Positions 1-9,100 of a DNA stretch of 11,866 bases are shown piece after piece. The position numbers and the translations under genes were made by a program. The stretch is taken from NCBI GenBank assembly GCA_044349155.1, contig JBIKRQ010000198.1:1-11866 (forward strand), given 5' to 3'. This DNA comes from VGSZ01 sp044349155 (GTDB taxonomy: Bacteria; Myxococcota; UBA727; VGSZ01). The notes beneath the pieces are model-generated. The model was given only the letters and a program-made list of their open reading frames with translations. It had not been told where the DNA came from and made no database searches. Positions within the stretch are counted from its first letter, which is position 1. Every line of letters starts with the position of its first letter.

Positions 1-245
1 TTTTCAGTGTAAAGGTCTTTCGAAGAGATTGCTAATACCAAGGTCGCACCGTCTTCACCAAACTGTTCTTTGAACTTTAAATAGTTCATTTGAGTCGGAT
101 GGTCTTTTGGTAATAAAATCCCGTAACGGTTATCTATTCTTAGATCGGTAAAAATGAAATACCCAAAAAATACGGTCAACAGAAAGATTATCGTTAGAAT
201 ATATAACCTATTTCTTAATATAATGCTTGCTATTCTACTCCACAT
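1..245 (-). CDS. RND/MMPL-family transporter, N-terminal fragment
   Basis: The reading frame opens at an ATG at 245-243 and runs off the left edge after 81 codons without a stop. The protein starts MWSRIASIILRNR and continues into one hydrophobic helix (about residues 14-32, rich in I, L, F, V). A soluble stretch follows, with LLPKDHPTQMNYLKFKEQFGED at about residues 44-65. This is the layout of the start of RND-superfamily exporters of the MMPL/Patched-like kind common in Bacteroidota: a short cytoplasmic start, TM1, then the first periplasmic loop with an 'ILPxDxP..xYxxFKxxFG' pattern. The family assignment is by pattern recognition only. The substrate cannot be told. Codons are AT-rich (ATA, AGA, TTA, ATT), unlike every gene to the right of position 590. 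A weak AGG lies about 10 bases before the start, and a candidate promoter box is at 272-279. The gene lies downstream of two tRNA genes on the same strand, but a terminator separates them. Confidence 0.72.
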   Translation of the reverse strand, partial: MWSRIASIILRNRLYILTIIFLLTVFFGYFIFTDLRIDNRYGILLPKDHPTQMNYLKFKEQFGEDGATLVLAISSKDLYTE

Positions 246-271
246 AACGATTGTTTACCTAAAAAACTCAA

Positions 272-279
272 CAAAGTTA
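272..279 (-). promoter_or_regulatory. candidate Bacteroidota-type -7 promoter box
   Basis: Read on the minus strand, this octamer is TAACTTTG, an exact fit to the TAnnTTTG -7 consensus of Bacteroidota promoters, and it lies 26 bases before the transporter ATG at 245. I do not see a good TTG -33 element at the usual spacing, so this is a suggestion only. It agrees with the view that the left end is Bacteroidota DNA. Confidence 0.35.
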
Positions 280-339
280 CAAATTTCAACGGGTTCATGG
301 GGTAGAATGTGAAAACCCATGTGATATCGCGGTTGATTT

Positions 340-382
340 ACTAGATTAAAACAAAAAACCCTGATTTTGACATCAGGGTTTT
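340..382 (-). terminator. intrinsic terminator of the tRNA-Gly/tRNA-Leu transcript
   Basis: The arms 355-365 and 372-382 are perfect inverted repeats of 11 bases (AAAACCCTGAT / ATCAGGGTTTT) around a six-base loop. On the minus strand the hairpin is followed by a T-rich run (TTTGTTTTAATC beyond the stem). It begins two bases beyond the 3' end of tRNA-Leu, where a tRNA operon terminator is expected, and it separates the tRNAs from the transporter gene. The A-run on the other side could allow weaker termination from the plus strand. Confidence 0.85.
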
Positions 383-383
383 G

Positions 384-466
384 TACTCGAGGCGGGACTT
401 GAACCCGCACGGGCTAATGCCCACAGGATTTTAAGTCCGGCGTGTCTACCATTCCACCACTCGAGC
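384..466 (-). tRNA. tRNA-Leu(UAA)
   Basis: An 83-base class II tRNA on the minus strand. The 5' arm GCTCGAG (466-460) pairs with the 3' arm CTCGAGT (391-385), with one G-U pair at the end, followed by discriminator A at 384. The anticodon loop reads C-T-TAA-A-A with the anticodon at 433-431, which decodes leucine UUA and UUG. A long variable arm (TGTGGGCATTAGCCC region) and a T-arm with GGGTTCAAGTCCC are present. The D-arm has the GGAATGGTAGACAC block typical of leucine tRNAs. CCA is not encoded: CAA follows the discriminator. It lies seven bases after tRNA-Gly and was probably cotranscribed with it. The same Gly and Leu isoacceptors sit together, with a Cys tRNA between them, in the E. coli glyW-cysT-leuZ cluster. 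Confidence 0.95.
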
Positions 467-473
467 AATCCTG

Positions 474-545
<72 letters not shown>

Positions 546-560
546 ATCGCTCTTCAGTTT
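546..560. other. compositional junction between AT-rich and GC-rich DNA
   Basis: To the left, the transporter fragment and its flanks are mostly A and T. To the right, every gene is strongly GC-rich with G or C at most third codon positions. The change falls between the 5' end of tRNA-Gly (545) and a GC-rich hairpin (561-583) that lies just beyond the stop of the first right-hand gene. No integrase, direct repeat or insertion sequence marks the edge. The boundary was placed by eye, so the exact base is uncertain. Confidence 0.7.
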
Positions 561-583
561 TCGCCTCAGCAGCGCCGAGGTGA
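561..583 (-). terminator. possible terminator hairpin after the glycine-zipper gene
   Basis: Arms 561-570 and 574-583 pair over ten bases, with two G-U type pairs, around the three-base loop AGC. On the minus strand the hairpin begins nine bases beyond the stop codon at 592-594. It is followed by AAAACTG rather than a run of T, so it does not fit a classic intrinsic terminator. It may be a weak terminator or a 3'-end stabilising stem. Confidence 0.35.
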
Positions 584-591
584 GGTGGGTT

Positions 592-1188
592 CTAAGGGCT
601 TTCCGTTTTCTCGTCAAGCGTGAACTCGTTGTTTGCGGCGTCGTCGCGTTCGGATGCGTCTTCAGCGACGTCGTCAGCGGCTTCTTCGGGCTCGCTGGCG
701 CTCAAGGCCCCGATCACTGCGCCCACAGCACCGCCCACGGCTGCCCCAGCGATCACCACGCCGGCCACCGCGGCCGTCGCCACGATCGGCGAGGACGTTG
801 CTGTGGTGGGCGTCAGGGGGATCGCGACCAGCGCTGCCGCTGTGCCCGCCGCAGCCCCCACCGTCGCGCCAAAGCCAGCTGTGAGGCCGCCCACCGTGCC
901 GCCTGTCGCGCTCCCGCCCACGATCGCCCCGGCCACCGACAACAGTCCCGGCATGGTGAGCGTGCCGAAGGTGGCGAGCTGGTTGAGGGTGCGGTTTTCG
1001 GCCGTGACCTCGTCGGTGGTGGTCTGCTGGGCGGCGAACGCCAACGACAACGCCACGCCGCTGCCCACCATCCCGCCTGCGAGCGCAGCACCTGCGGCCG
1101 CCAGCGGCGTCACGATCGGGTCGGGTTTTTCGGCGGCAGCCGGCACGGCCGCGAAGGCAAAGGCGATGGCAACGACAGCGGTACGCAC
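592..1188 (-). CDS. exported or membrane glycine-zipper protein, unknown function
   Basis: I do not recognise a named family. A GTG at 1188-1186 gives 198 residues beginning VRTAVVAIAFAFAAVPAAA|EK. This is a textbook signal peptide: a short basic start, a hydrophobic core at about residues 4-15, and an AxA-like cleavage site before E20. I chose this start for that reason, since the open frame runs on upstream through antisense of the purine genes. No clear ribosome binding site precedes it. The mature part has three long Ala/Gly/Val-rich segments (about 28-53, 74-125 and 134-163) full of GxxxG spacing (for example GGSATGGTVGGLTAG), as in glycine-zipper membrane proteins. A short charged stretch (TTTDEVTAENR) separates the first two segments. 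The last 35 residues are strongly acidic (EPEEAADDVAEDASERDD). The third segment could insert in the inner membrane, leaving the tail free. It is transcribed away from purS. An exported or membrane location is well supported, but function is unknown. Confidence 0.7.
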   Translation of the reverse strand: MRTAVVAIAFAFAAVPAAAEKPDPIVTPLAAAGAALAGGMVGSGVALSLAFAAQQTTTDEVTAENRTLNQLATFGTLTMPGLLSVAGAIVGGSATGGTVGGLTAGFGATVGAAAGTAAALVAIPLTPTTATSSPIVATAAVAGVVIAGAAVGGAVGAVIGALSASEPEEAADDVAEDASERDDAANNEFTLDEKTESP

Positions 1189-1296
1189 ACCAGGAGTGTA
1201 CGGCGGTGTCCGCTGCTCGTCGACGACTCGACGGCGGCGCCGGGGCTGGCTATCGGGTCCGTGCCGCTGAACCACCCTTGTTTGCCTGGAGGCGCC
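1189..1296. other. divergent intergenic region upstream of purS
   Basis: This 108-base stretch lies between the two divergent starts and should carry the promoters of both the glycine-zipper gene and the purine cluster. I see no convincing -35/-10 pair, purine-repressor-like palindrome or riboswitch-like fold. The only T-rich spot is TTGTTT at 1279-1284, close to the purS ribosome binding site. Confidence 0.4.
1288..1292 (+). promoter_or_regulatory. Shine-Dalgarno site of purS
   Basis: GGAGG lies four bases before the ATG at 1297. It decides the purS start: the open frame continues far upstream, but only this ATG has a strong site and gives the family's usual length of about 80 residues. Confidence 0.8.
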
Positions 1297-1536
1297 ATGC
1301 GCGCGCGCGTGATTGTCCGCTTGAAGCCCGGTGTGCTCGATCCACAAGGTGCCGCCGTCGAAAAGAGCCTGCACACGCTGGGCTTCGGCGAGGTCGCGAA
1401 TGTGCGCGTGCAGAAGCTGATCGAGCTCGACATCCCCGGCGACGACGTCGTGGCGGTGAAGGCGCAGGCGGTGGCGATGGCCGACAAACTGCTGCGCAAT
1501 CCCGTGATCGAAGACGCCATCGTCGAGGTGGGTTGA
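1297..1536 (+). CDS. purS: phosphoribosylformylglycinamidine synthase subunit PurS
   Basis: 79 residues, close to the usual 80-85 of PurS. PurS is the small bridging subunit that joins the glutaminase PurQ to the synthetase PurL, so that ammonia can pass between them. The complex makes formylglycinamidine ribonucleotide (FGAM) from FGAR, glutamine and ATP in the cytoplasm. Recognisable features are the opening beta strand RARVIVRLKPGVLDPQG, the central segment LHTLGFGEVANVRVQKLIELDI and the closing segment ADKLLRNPVIEDAIVEV, all standard for the family. The ATG has a GGAGG site four bases ahead. It is the first gene of the purS-purQ-purL-purF run, ending three bases before purQ. Presence of a separate PurS means this organism uses the short PurL system and not the fused long PurL of gammaproteobacteria. 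Confidence 0.95.
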   Translation: MRARVIVRLKPGVLDPQGAAVEKSLHTLGFGEVANVRVQKLIELDIPGDDVVAVKAQAVAMADKLLRNPVIEDAIVEVG

Positions 1537-1539
1537 GCC

Positions 1540-2237
<698 letters not shown>

Positions 2238-2241
<4 letters not shown>

Positions 2242-4520
2242 GCGGCAAGAAGAAACAGCTCGTCTCTCGCTTGAACGACGTCGACACCACCGAAGCCGCC
2301 CATGGTGCCGAGATGGGGTTGAACGCCGAAGAATTCGCGCGGGCGTGTTCACTTATCGGGCGCTCGCCGACGAAGGTGGAGCTTGGCTGCATCTCGGCGA
2401 TGTGGTCGGAGCACTGCTCGTACAAGTCGTCGCGCGTGCACCTGGGGCGCTTCCCCACCAAAGGTCCGCGCGTGTTGGTGGGCCCCGGTGAAAACGCTGG
2501 CGTCGTCGACGTTGAGCCCGACGTGGCCGATGGCTGGGCCGTGGCGTTCAAAGTCGAAAGCCACAACCACCCCAGCTACATCGAGCCCTACCAGGGCGCT
2601 GCTACCGGCGTGGGCGGCATCTTGCGCGACGTGTTCACCATGGGTGCGCGACCGATCGCCGCGATGAACCTGCTGCGTTTTGGTCGTCCGGCACACCCGA
2701 AAACCCCGTCCCTCGTCGACGGTGTGGTGCGCGGCATCGGCGGCTACGGCAACTGCTTCGGCGTGCCCACGGTGTGGAGCAATGCCGAGTTCGACCAGGC
2801 CTACGATGGCAACATCCTCGTCAACGCCTTCGCCCTTGGCGTGGTGAAGAAGAACAACATCTGGAAGGGCAACGCCTCGGGTGTGGGCAACCCCGTGATG
2901 TACGTGGGCGCAAAAACCGGCCGCGACGGCATTCACGGCGCCACGATGGCCTCGGATTCGTTCTCGGAGGGGGCTGAAACCGAGCGCCCCACGGTGCAGG
3001 TGGGCGACCCGTTCAAAGAGAAGCTGCTGCTCGAGGCGTGCCTCGAATTGTTCGCGCGCGGTGCTGACCTGCTCGTCGGCATTCAAGACATGGGCGCTGC
3101 TGGTTTGACGTCGTCAGCGTTCGAGATGGCGAGCCGCGCAGGCAGCGGTGTGCGCTTGAACCTCGACCACGTACCGCAACGCGAAACGGGCATGACGGCG
3201 TACGAGATCATGCTCTCGGAGTCGCAGGAGCGCATGCTCCTCGTCGTGCAAGCCGGCAAAGAAGACGACGTCCGCCAGATCTTTGAGAAGTGGGACCTCG
3301 ACTGCACCGTGATTGGCGCGGTCACCGACGACGGCTTTGTGCGTCTCGAGAAAAATGGCGTCGAGGTGTGCTGCCTGCCCGCCGAGCCGTTGGCTGACGA
3401 AGCGCCGCGCTACCAGCGCCCGTTCACGCCGCCAGCACGTCCTGAGGCACTCACGGCGGCCGATCTCAAGCCGCTCACCACGAAGCCAGCGCAGGCGGTG
3501 CGCGATGTGCTGCTGTCGCCGTCGCTGGTGCCAAAGACCTGGATCTACAAGCAATTCGACCGCGAAGTGGGTGCGGGCACTGTGTTCGACGGCACCTTCG
3601 CCGCCGCAGCCCTCGTGAAACTGCCCGACACGAAACGCGGCATCGCGATGGCCCTGGTGTGCGACAGCCGGCACTGCGCGCTCGACCCACACGAGGGTGC
3701 GAAGCGTGCTGTCGTCGAGGGTGTGGCCCGCGTGAGCGCTGTGGGTGCGTTGCCCGTGGGCGTGACCGACTGCCTCAACTACGGCTCGCCGCTGGTGCCC
3801 GAGCAGATGGCGCAGCTGGCCCTTGGCGTCGACGGCATCTCGGCCGCGTGCGTTGGCCTCGGTGTGCCCGTCGTGAGCGGCAACGTCAGCTTGTACAACC
3901 AGACCGACGACCTCGCCGTGCTGCCCACGCCAACGGTGGGTGTGGTGGGTGTCGTCGACGATCTCGCGTCGGTCGCACCCGCGTTGGCCCTCAAGGGTGG
4001 CGATGTGTTGGTGCGTTTGGGTGCACCACCCGACTCGCTCAACGGCAGCCTGGCGGTGTGGCAGACGGCGCGCGGACGTGGTCCGTTGCCCGTGCTCGAC
4101 CTCGACGACGCGGCCAAACTCTGCACGTTGGTGCGGGGTTTGCGCACAAGCCGAACCGTGCTCGATGCGTGGCCGGTGCTCGCGGGTGGCCTCGCGCACA
4201 CGCTGTTCTCGGTGGCCCTTGGCAACGAGCAACCCGTGCGCAGCACCCTGCCCGAAGGCGAAGACTTCCTCGTGTCGTACCTCGGCGAAGATCGCCTGCA
4301 GTTCGTCGTCGCCGTCGATCAGGCGCAGGTGGCGGCGGTGCAGGCCGCAGCAACAGCGGTGGGCGTACCGGTGGCGGTGCTCGGCGCGGTCGGCGTGCAC
4401 GAGCACTTCCGGTTGCAAGACCACCAGGGCGATCGCGTCTTCGACACCGACTTCGCTGGCCTCGTGGCGGAAGCCGAAGGCGTGATGGGCAAGATCGTAG
4501 CGGGCACGTTGTCGACGTGA
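2238..4520 (+). CDS. purL: phosphoribosylformylglycinamidine synthase subunit PurL
   Basis: 760 residues, matching the short PurL form (about 720-770). It is the ATP-dependent synthetase subunit that converts FGAR to FGAM using ammonia from PurQ. Hallmarks in order are MWSEHCSYKSS (about 55-65), KVESHNHPS (105-113), GGILRDVFTMGARP (about 126-139), GGYGNCFGVPTV, VGAKTGRDGIHGATMAS and GIQDMGAAGLTSS. A second AIRS-type half has NYGSP and VSGNVSLYN. Both ATP-binding halves of the internally duplicated fold are present and intact. I chose the ATG at 2238 because it overlaps the purQ stop as ATGA. A GTG at 2217 in the same frame would add seven residues that do not look like the family. The stop at 4518-4520 sits in a small tandem duplication. 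The next gene, purF, begins 60 bases later. Confidence 0.97.
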
Positions 4521-4532
4521 CGTCGACGTGAT
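4511..4532 (+). repeat. 11-base tandem duplication at the purL stop codon
   Basis: GTCGACGTGAC at 4511-4521 is followed directly by GTCGACGTGAT at 4522-4532, ten of eleven bases identical. The first copy contains the purL stop TGA (4518-4520). The second lies in the spacer before purF. It may be a recent slippage product or chance in this GTCGAC-rich sequence. Confidence 0.6.
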
Positions 4533-4580
4533 CTCGCTGTTTGGGCTGCGGTTCGTGTTGGTCGAACGAAGGTGGATGCG

Positions 4581-6062
4581 ATGAAGATGCTTGAGCACAC
4601 AGCCGACGACAGCGATGCCTTTCACGACGCGTGCGCCGTCGCTGGCGTGTTCGATCCGCAGTCGAAGGGGCAGGCAGAAGCCGCAAAGCTCGCGTACCTC
4701 ATGCTGTATGCGCTGCAGCACCGCGGTCAGGAGTCGGCGGGCATCGTCGCGGGCGACAACGAAACGCTGAAGCGCAAGGTGGGCCAGGGCCTCGTCGCCG
4801 ACGTGTTCACCGAAGCCGACCTCGCCGCCCTGCCCGGTGCGGTGGCGATTGGTCACGCGCGCTACGCGACGGCAGGGGCCGACAGCAGCGATCCCGATGC
4901 GCGCCTGCGCGACGCTGGCCCCGTGTACGCGCGTTGCCAGGCCGGACCGATTGCGGTGGCCCACAACGGCAACCTCGTGAACGCTGATGCGCTCAAGGCC
5001 CAGCTCGAAGAACGCGGCAGCATCTTCTCGTCGTCCGTCGACACCGAGGTGTTGCTGCACCTGATCGCTTCGACGCACGGCTCGCTGCTCGAGCGCTTGC
5101 AGAAATGTCTGAAGCAGGTGCGTGGGGCGTATGCGCTCACGATTGCCGGCGACGGGCGCTTGTACGGCATGCGCGATCCGTCGGGTGTGCGGCCATTGGT
5201 GCTCGGCAAGCTGCCCCGTGACGCCGACGCGGCCGGCCCCGATGGCTACGCGCTGGCGTCGGAAACGTGTGCGTTTGACTTGATCGGTGCGGAGTACCTG
5301 CGCGAGATCGCCCCCGGCGAAATCGTGATGATCGACGACGCGGGCGTGCACTCGCACCAGCTCGACAACGTTGAAGGCCTGCCGGTTGCCAACTGCATCT
5401 TCGAGCACGTCTACTTCGCGCGCCCCGACTCGATCGTGTTCGGCCGTGCCGTGCACGATGCGCGACGGGCCATGGGCCGCCAGCTTGCGCGTGAGCACCA
5501 CGTCGAGGCTGACGTCGTCATTCCCGTGCCCGACTCCGGTGTGTTTGCCGCGATGGGCTACGCCGAAGAGAGCGGCTTGCCGTTCGCGCTGGGTCTGGTG
5601 CGCAACCACTACGTCGGCCGCACGTTCATCGAGCCCGAGCAGCGCATTCGCCACTTCGGCGTGAAGCTGAAGTTGAACCCGGTGCGCGGCATTCTGGCGG
5701 GCAAGCGCGTGGTCGTCGTCGACGACAGCCTGGTGCGCGGCACCACGTCGAAGAAGATCGTCGACATGATCCGCTCGGCCGGCGCTGCCGAAGTGCACCT
5801 GCGCATCTCGGCACCGATGACGACGAACCCGTGCTTCTACGGGGTCGACACGCCCACGCGCGAGGAGCTGATCGCCAGCCGCCTCGACGTCGCGGGCATC
5901 TGCGCGTTCGTGAAGGCCGACACGCTGGGCTACCTGTCGCGCGCGGGCCTGCACGCAGCAGTGCGCGGCGACGGCGTCACACCGCACACCCCAGGGGCGT
6001 GCGACGCGTGCTTCTCGGGCGACTACCCGATCAGCATCGGCGGGCACCGCGCACGTCGCTGA
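4581..6062 (+). CDS. purF: amidophosphoribosyltransferase PurF, iron-sulfur type
   Basis: 493 residues. PurF makes 5-phosphoribosylamine from PRPP and glutamine, the committed step of purine synthesis. It seems to be made with a 17-residue propeptide ending just before the nucleophile C18 (HDA|CAVAGVF), as in B. subtilis PurF. Glutaminase motifs include HRGQES (47-52) and HNGNLVN (128-134). The PRPP loop VVVVDDSLVRGTTS is at 377-390. Four cysteines at 230 (SETCAF), 418 (TNPCFYG) and 474/477 (ACDACFSGDYP) match the four that hold the [4Fe-4S] cluster in B. subtilis PurF, so a cluster and oxygen-sensitive turnover are expected. I chose ATG 4581 because AAGGTGG lies five bases ahead of it. A GTG at 4572 and an ATG at 4587 are alternatives that change only the propeptide. 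Nucleotide feedback is expected from the family and is not visible here. Confidence 0.96.
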   Translation: MKMLEHTADDSDAFHDACAVAGVFDPQSKGQAEAAKLAYLMLYALQHRGQESAGIVAGDNETLKRKVGQGLVADVFTEADLAALPGAVAIGHARYATAGADSSDPDARLRDAGPVYARCQAGPIAVAHNGNLVNADALKAQLEERGSIFSSSVDTEVLLHLIASTHGSLLERLQKCLKQVRGAYALTIAGDGRLYGMRDPSGVRPLVLGKLPRDADAAGPDGYALASETCAFDLIGAEYLREIAPGEIVMIDDAGVHSHQLDNVEGLPVANCIFEHVYFARPDSIVFGRAVHDARRAMGRQLAREHHVEADVVIPVPDSGVFAAMGYAEESGLPFALGLVRNHYVGRTFIEPEQRIRHFGVKLKLNPVRGILAGKRVVVVDDSLVRGTTSKKIVDMIRSAGAAEVHLRISAPMTTNPCFYGVDTPTREELIASRLDVAGICAFVKADTLGYLSRAGLHAAVRGDGVTPHTPGACDACFSGDYPISIGGHRARR

Positions 6063-6091
6063 TCGCGCTCGCTTTTCTGCATGTGATCACG

Positions 6092-6114
6092 CGCGTGGCG
6101 TCTGCGCACACGCG
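6092..6114 (+). terminator. GC-rich hairpin downstream of purF
   Basis: Arms 6092-6097 (CGCGTG) and 6109-6114 (CACGCG) pair perfectly. The inner bases 6098-6100 pair with 6105-6107 around the loop TCTG, with one bulged A at 6108. It begins 30 bases after the purF stop. There is no T-run after it, so it may act as a factor-dependent terminator or 3' stabilising stem and not as a classic intrinsic terminator. Confidence 0.4.
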
Positions 6115-6135
6115 ATCGTGCAAGTGGCGTCCGTT

Positions 6136-6146
6136 ATGTCGGACAT
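6136..6146. promoter_or_regulatory. small palindrome upstream of the NRPS gene
   Basis: ATGTC-G-GACAT is a perfect inverted repeat with a one-base centre, 15 bases before the NRPS ATG at 6162. It lies within TTATGTCGGACATGGTAGT, the least GC-rich part of this spacer, where a -10 region could sit. An operator for a dimeric repressor is possible, but one short copy is weak evidence. Confidence 0.3.
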
Positions 6147-6161
6147 GGTAGTCAGGCCGCG

Positions 6162-9100
6162 ATGTCGTCGTCGTCGCGCACGTTCCCACTGACCACCGTC
6201 GAGCGGCGCTTCTGGTTTTTGCACCAGCTGCACCCGCAGGCACCCGTGGCCAACATCGGCCGTGTCGTCGATCTGCATGGTGAGCTGTACGCCGACGACG
6301 TCGCGCGCGCGTTTGCGATCGTCGCCGAGAACCCCGTGCTGCGCATGCGGGTGGTGCAAGAAAACGGTGAGCCCGTCGGCGCGTTGGGTGCTCCCACGCG
6401 GCTGGTGAAGCTCGACGTCGACGACGCCGATGACGCCATGATCAACGCCGCCGTCGACGAGGTGGTGCGCGCACCGTACGACCTCGAGCGCGGGCCGCTG
6501 TGCCGAGCACGCCTGCTGCGCCGCAGCGACAACCACCACGTGCTCATCCTCGGCGCACACCACCTCATCCTCGACGGCTGGGGCTTGTCACGCTCACTGC
6601 CGCGGGCCCTCGCGCGTGCGCTGCGTGGCGAGCAGATGACCTTCGGCGACGAAGCTGCCCTCGACGACGATCTGTGGATCGACGCCCGCAGCGCCCGCGG
6701 TGCCGACGACGCCGCACCAGCCGCACGCGCCGCCGACAAAGCCTTCTGGCAGCAGCGCCTCGCTGGTGTTTCCGCGTTGTCGATGCCGACGGTGTTTCCG
6801 CCACCGCCACAGGCCACGGGGCGCGCCTTCGACGTCGAGGTGCCCATCGACAGCGCGCTGTTTGCGGCGGCCTCGGCGTTTGCTGCTGAGCAGGGTGCCC
6901 GCACCGTCCATGTGTTTCTCGCCGCATTTGTCGCCGAGCTCTCGCGCGCGTGCCGCACCACCGATCTGCTCATCGGCACCACACGCGCGTCACGCCCCAA
7001 CGACGACGCCGACAACCACGAGATGGGCTGCTTCGTGCGCACCAAGGCGCTGCGCGTGGCGCTGCCCACGAATGGCTCGTTCGTCGACGCTGTGGCCGCC
7101 TCGCGCGCCGCCGTGCGCGAGAGCCTGCAACACGGCGCGTTCGACGCCGAGGAGCTGCCCACCATCGGTGCGCCGCTGCCGTCGGCGTTGTTCAACTACA
7201 TCCCGTTCTCGGCGTTCGACGGCGTGATTCCCGGCGTCGACGTCAACGCGGGCCGCATCATTGCGGGCGGTACGGCGTTTCCGATCTCGCTCACCGTCGA
7301 CGAGAAGGGCAACACGCCACGCCTCGTCGTCGAGGTCGAAGCCGATCGCTTCGACGAAGGCTTCGCCGAACGCTTCGCCCACCGCGTGCTGCGCATCTTG
7401 GCCGCCGGGCTTGCAGCCCCCACGCAACCGCTCGCGTTCCTCACACGCCTTGGCGACGTCGACGTCAGTGCCCTGTTGCGCAACGACGCCACCGCCGAAC
7501 AGCGCAGCGGCGTTGTTGGCGGGCACCTTGGTTGTGCGGTGGCCGAAGACCTTGCGTCAGCCGATGCGCCCGCCCTCGTCGTCGTGACCGACCCGCAAGA
7601 TCCCTCGCGCGACGTCGTCATCGAGCGCGCCGACCTGCTGCAACGTGGGCGCGCCATCGCCGCCAGCCTTGCCGTCGACGGCGTTGGTCCGGGCTCCCTC
7701 GTCGGCCTGTGCTGCCTTGACCCGCAGCGCACCGTCGAGGGCATCTGCGGCATTCTGTTTGCCGGTGCCGCCTACGTGCCCCTCGATCCTGCGGCCCCCG
7801 CTGGCAGGCACGATGCGATCCGGACGCAGGCGAAGTTCGTGGTGCTGTTGCGCGACGCCGACGTGGCCCAGCGCGCGCTCGCCGTCGTCGACGATCCTGA
7901 CGTGCTCAGCATCCCGGGCAGCGACACCGATCCCGCGTACGCCGTCTTCACGTCGGGCAGCACAGGCACGCCGAAGGGTGTGGTCATCTCGCAGCGGGCG
8001 GCGATGGCGCAGTTGCAGGCGCGCGACGCGTTGGGCTTTCCCCACGTCGACCGCTCGTTGCTGTTGGCGCCGTTTTTCTTCGACGGCTCGATCGAAACGG
8101 TGTTCTGGTCGCTCACCACGGGCGGCACCATGCACCTGCTGGGCGAAGACCACCGGCGCGATCCCACAGCAATTCGGCACGCACTCTCACGTCGTCACAT
8201 CACGTACACGTCGGCGGTGCCTGCGTTGTGGAGTGCGGTGCTCGATGCCGCAGCACCAGGCGACGAACCGCTGGAGGCGCTCGGGTTTGTGATCGTTGGC
8301 GGCGAGAAGCTCACGCCACAGCTCGTCGAGAAACACCACGTCCACAGCGATGCGTGGCTCGTCAACGAATACGGCCCCACCGAGTCGACGGTGTTTTCCA
8401 CGTCGTGGTCAGCGCCGCGTCGCGGACAGCCAGTGCCTGCGCGCATTCCGATCGGCCGCTGTGCCCCACACGTGCGTTGCCGCGTTGTCGACGACGCGCT
8501 CAAGCCCGTGCCGGTGCTTGAAGTCGGCGAGCTGCTCGTGGGTGGCCTTGGCCTCGCCGACGGCTACCTGAATGCACCAGAGCAAACAGCAGCGGCCTTC
8601 GTGATCGACGCTGTGGACGGCGATCGCTGGTACCGCACCGGCGACCTCGTGCGCTTGTGGCCCGACGGCGAACTCGAATGGCTCGCGCGCAAAGACGAGC
8701 AGGTGAAGCTGCGCGGCGTGCGCATCGAGCCCACCGAAGTCGAAGCGGTGCTGCTCGCGTCGGGAGCGCTCGAGGCCGCCGTCGTCGTCGAGAACGACCA
8801 TCTGCTCGCGTGGGTGGCCTCGGCCACGCTCACCGAAGCCGACCTGCTCACGTTGGTGCAACAGCGCCTGCCCGAAGCGATGGTGCCCGCGCGCATCGTG
8901 GTGCTGCCGTCGTTGCCAAAGACCGCGAACGACAAGATCAACAAGCGCGCCCTGCCCCGCGCCGTCGTCGACGACACCGCCACGCCGCCTGTCACCGCGA
9001 CCGAGAAGCTCATCGCGCGCGTGTGGAGCGACGTGCTGGGTGTCGAGGTCAACAACATCCACCGCAGCTTTGTCGCCTGGGGCGGGCACTCGCTGAAGGC

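Noticed and set aside
580..1296. Plus-strand open frame running into purS from far upstream
   Set aside because: The upstream part is an Arg/Gly/His-rich shadow of the minus-strand gene. PurS proteins are about 80 residues, and the ATG at 1297 has a strong ribosome binding site.
3114..6047. Very long open frame (977 codons) on the minus strand opposite purL and purF
   Set aside because: It is antisense to two fully recognisable enzymes and encodes His/Arg/Val-rich sequence with no domain. This is the usual effect of high GC, where stop codons are rare in the reverse frame.
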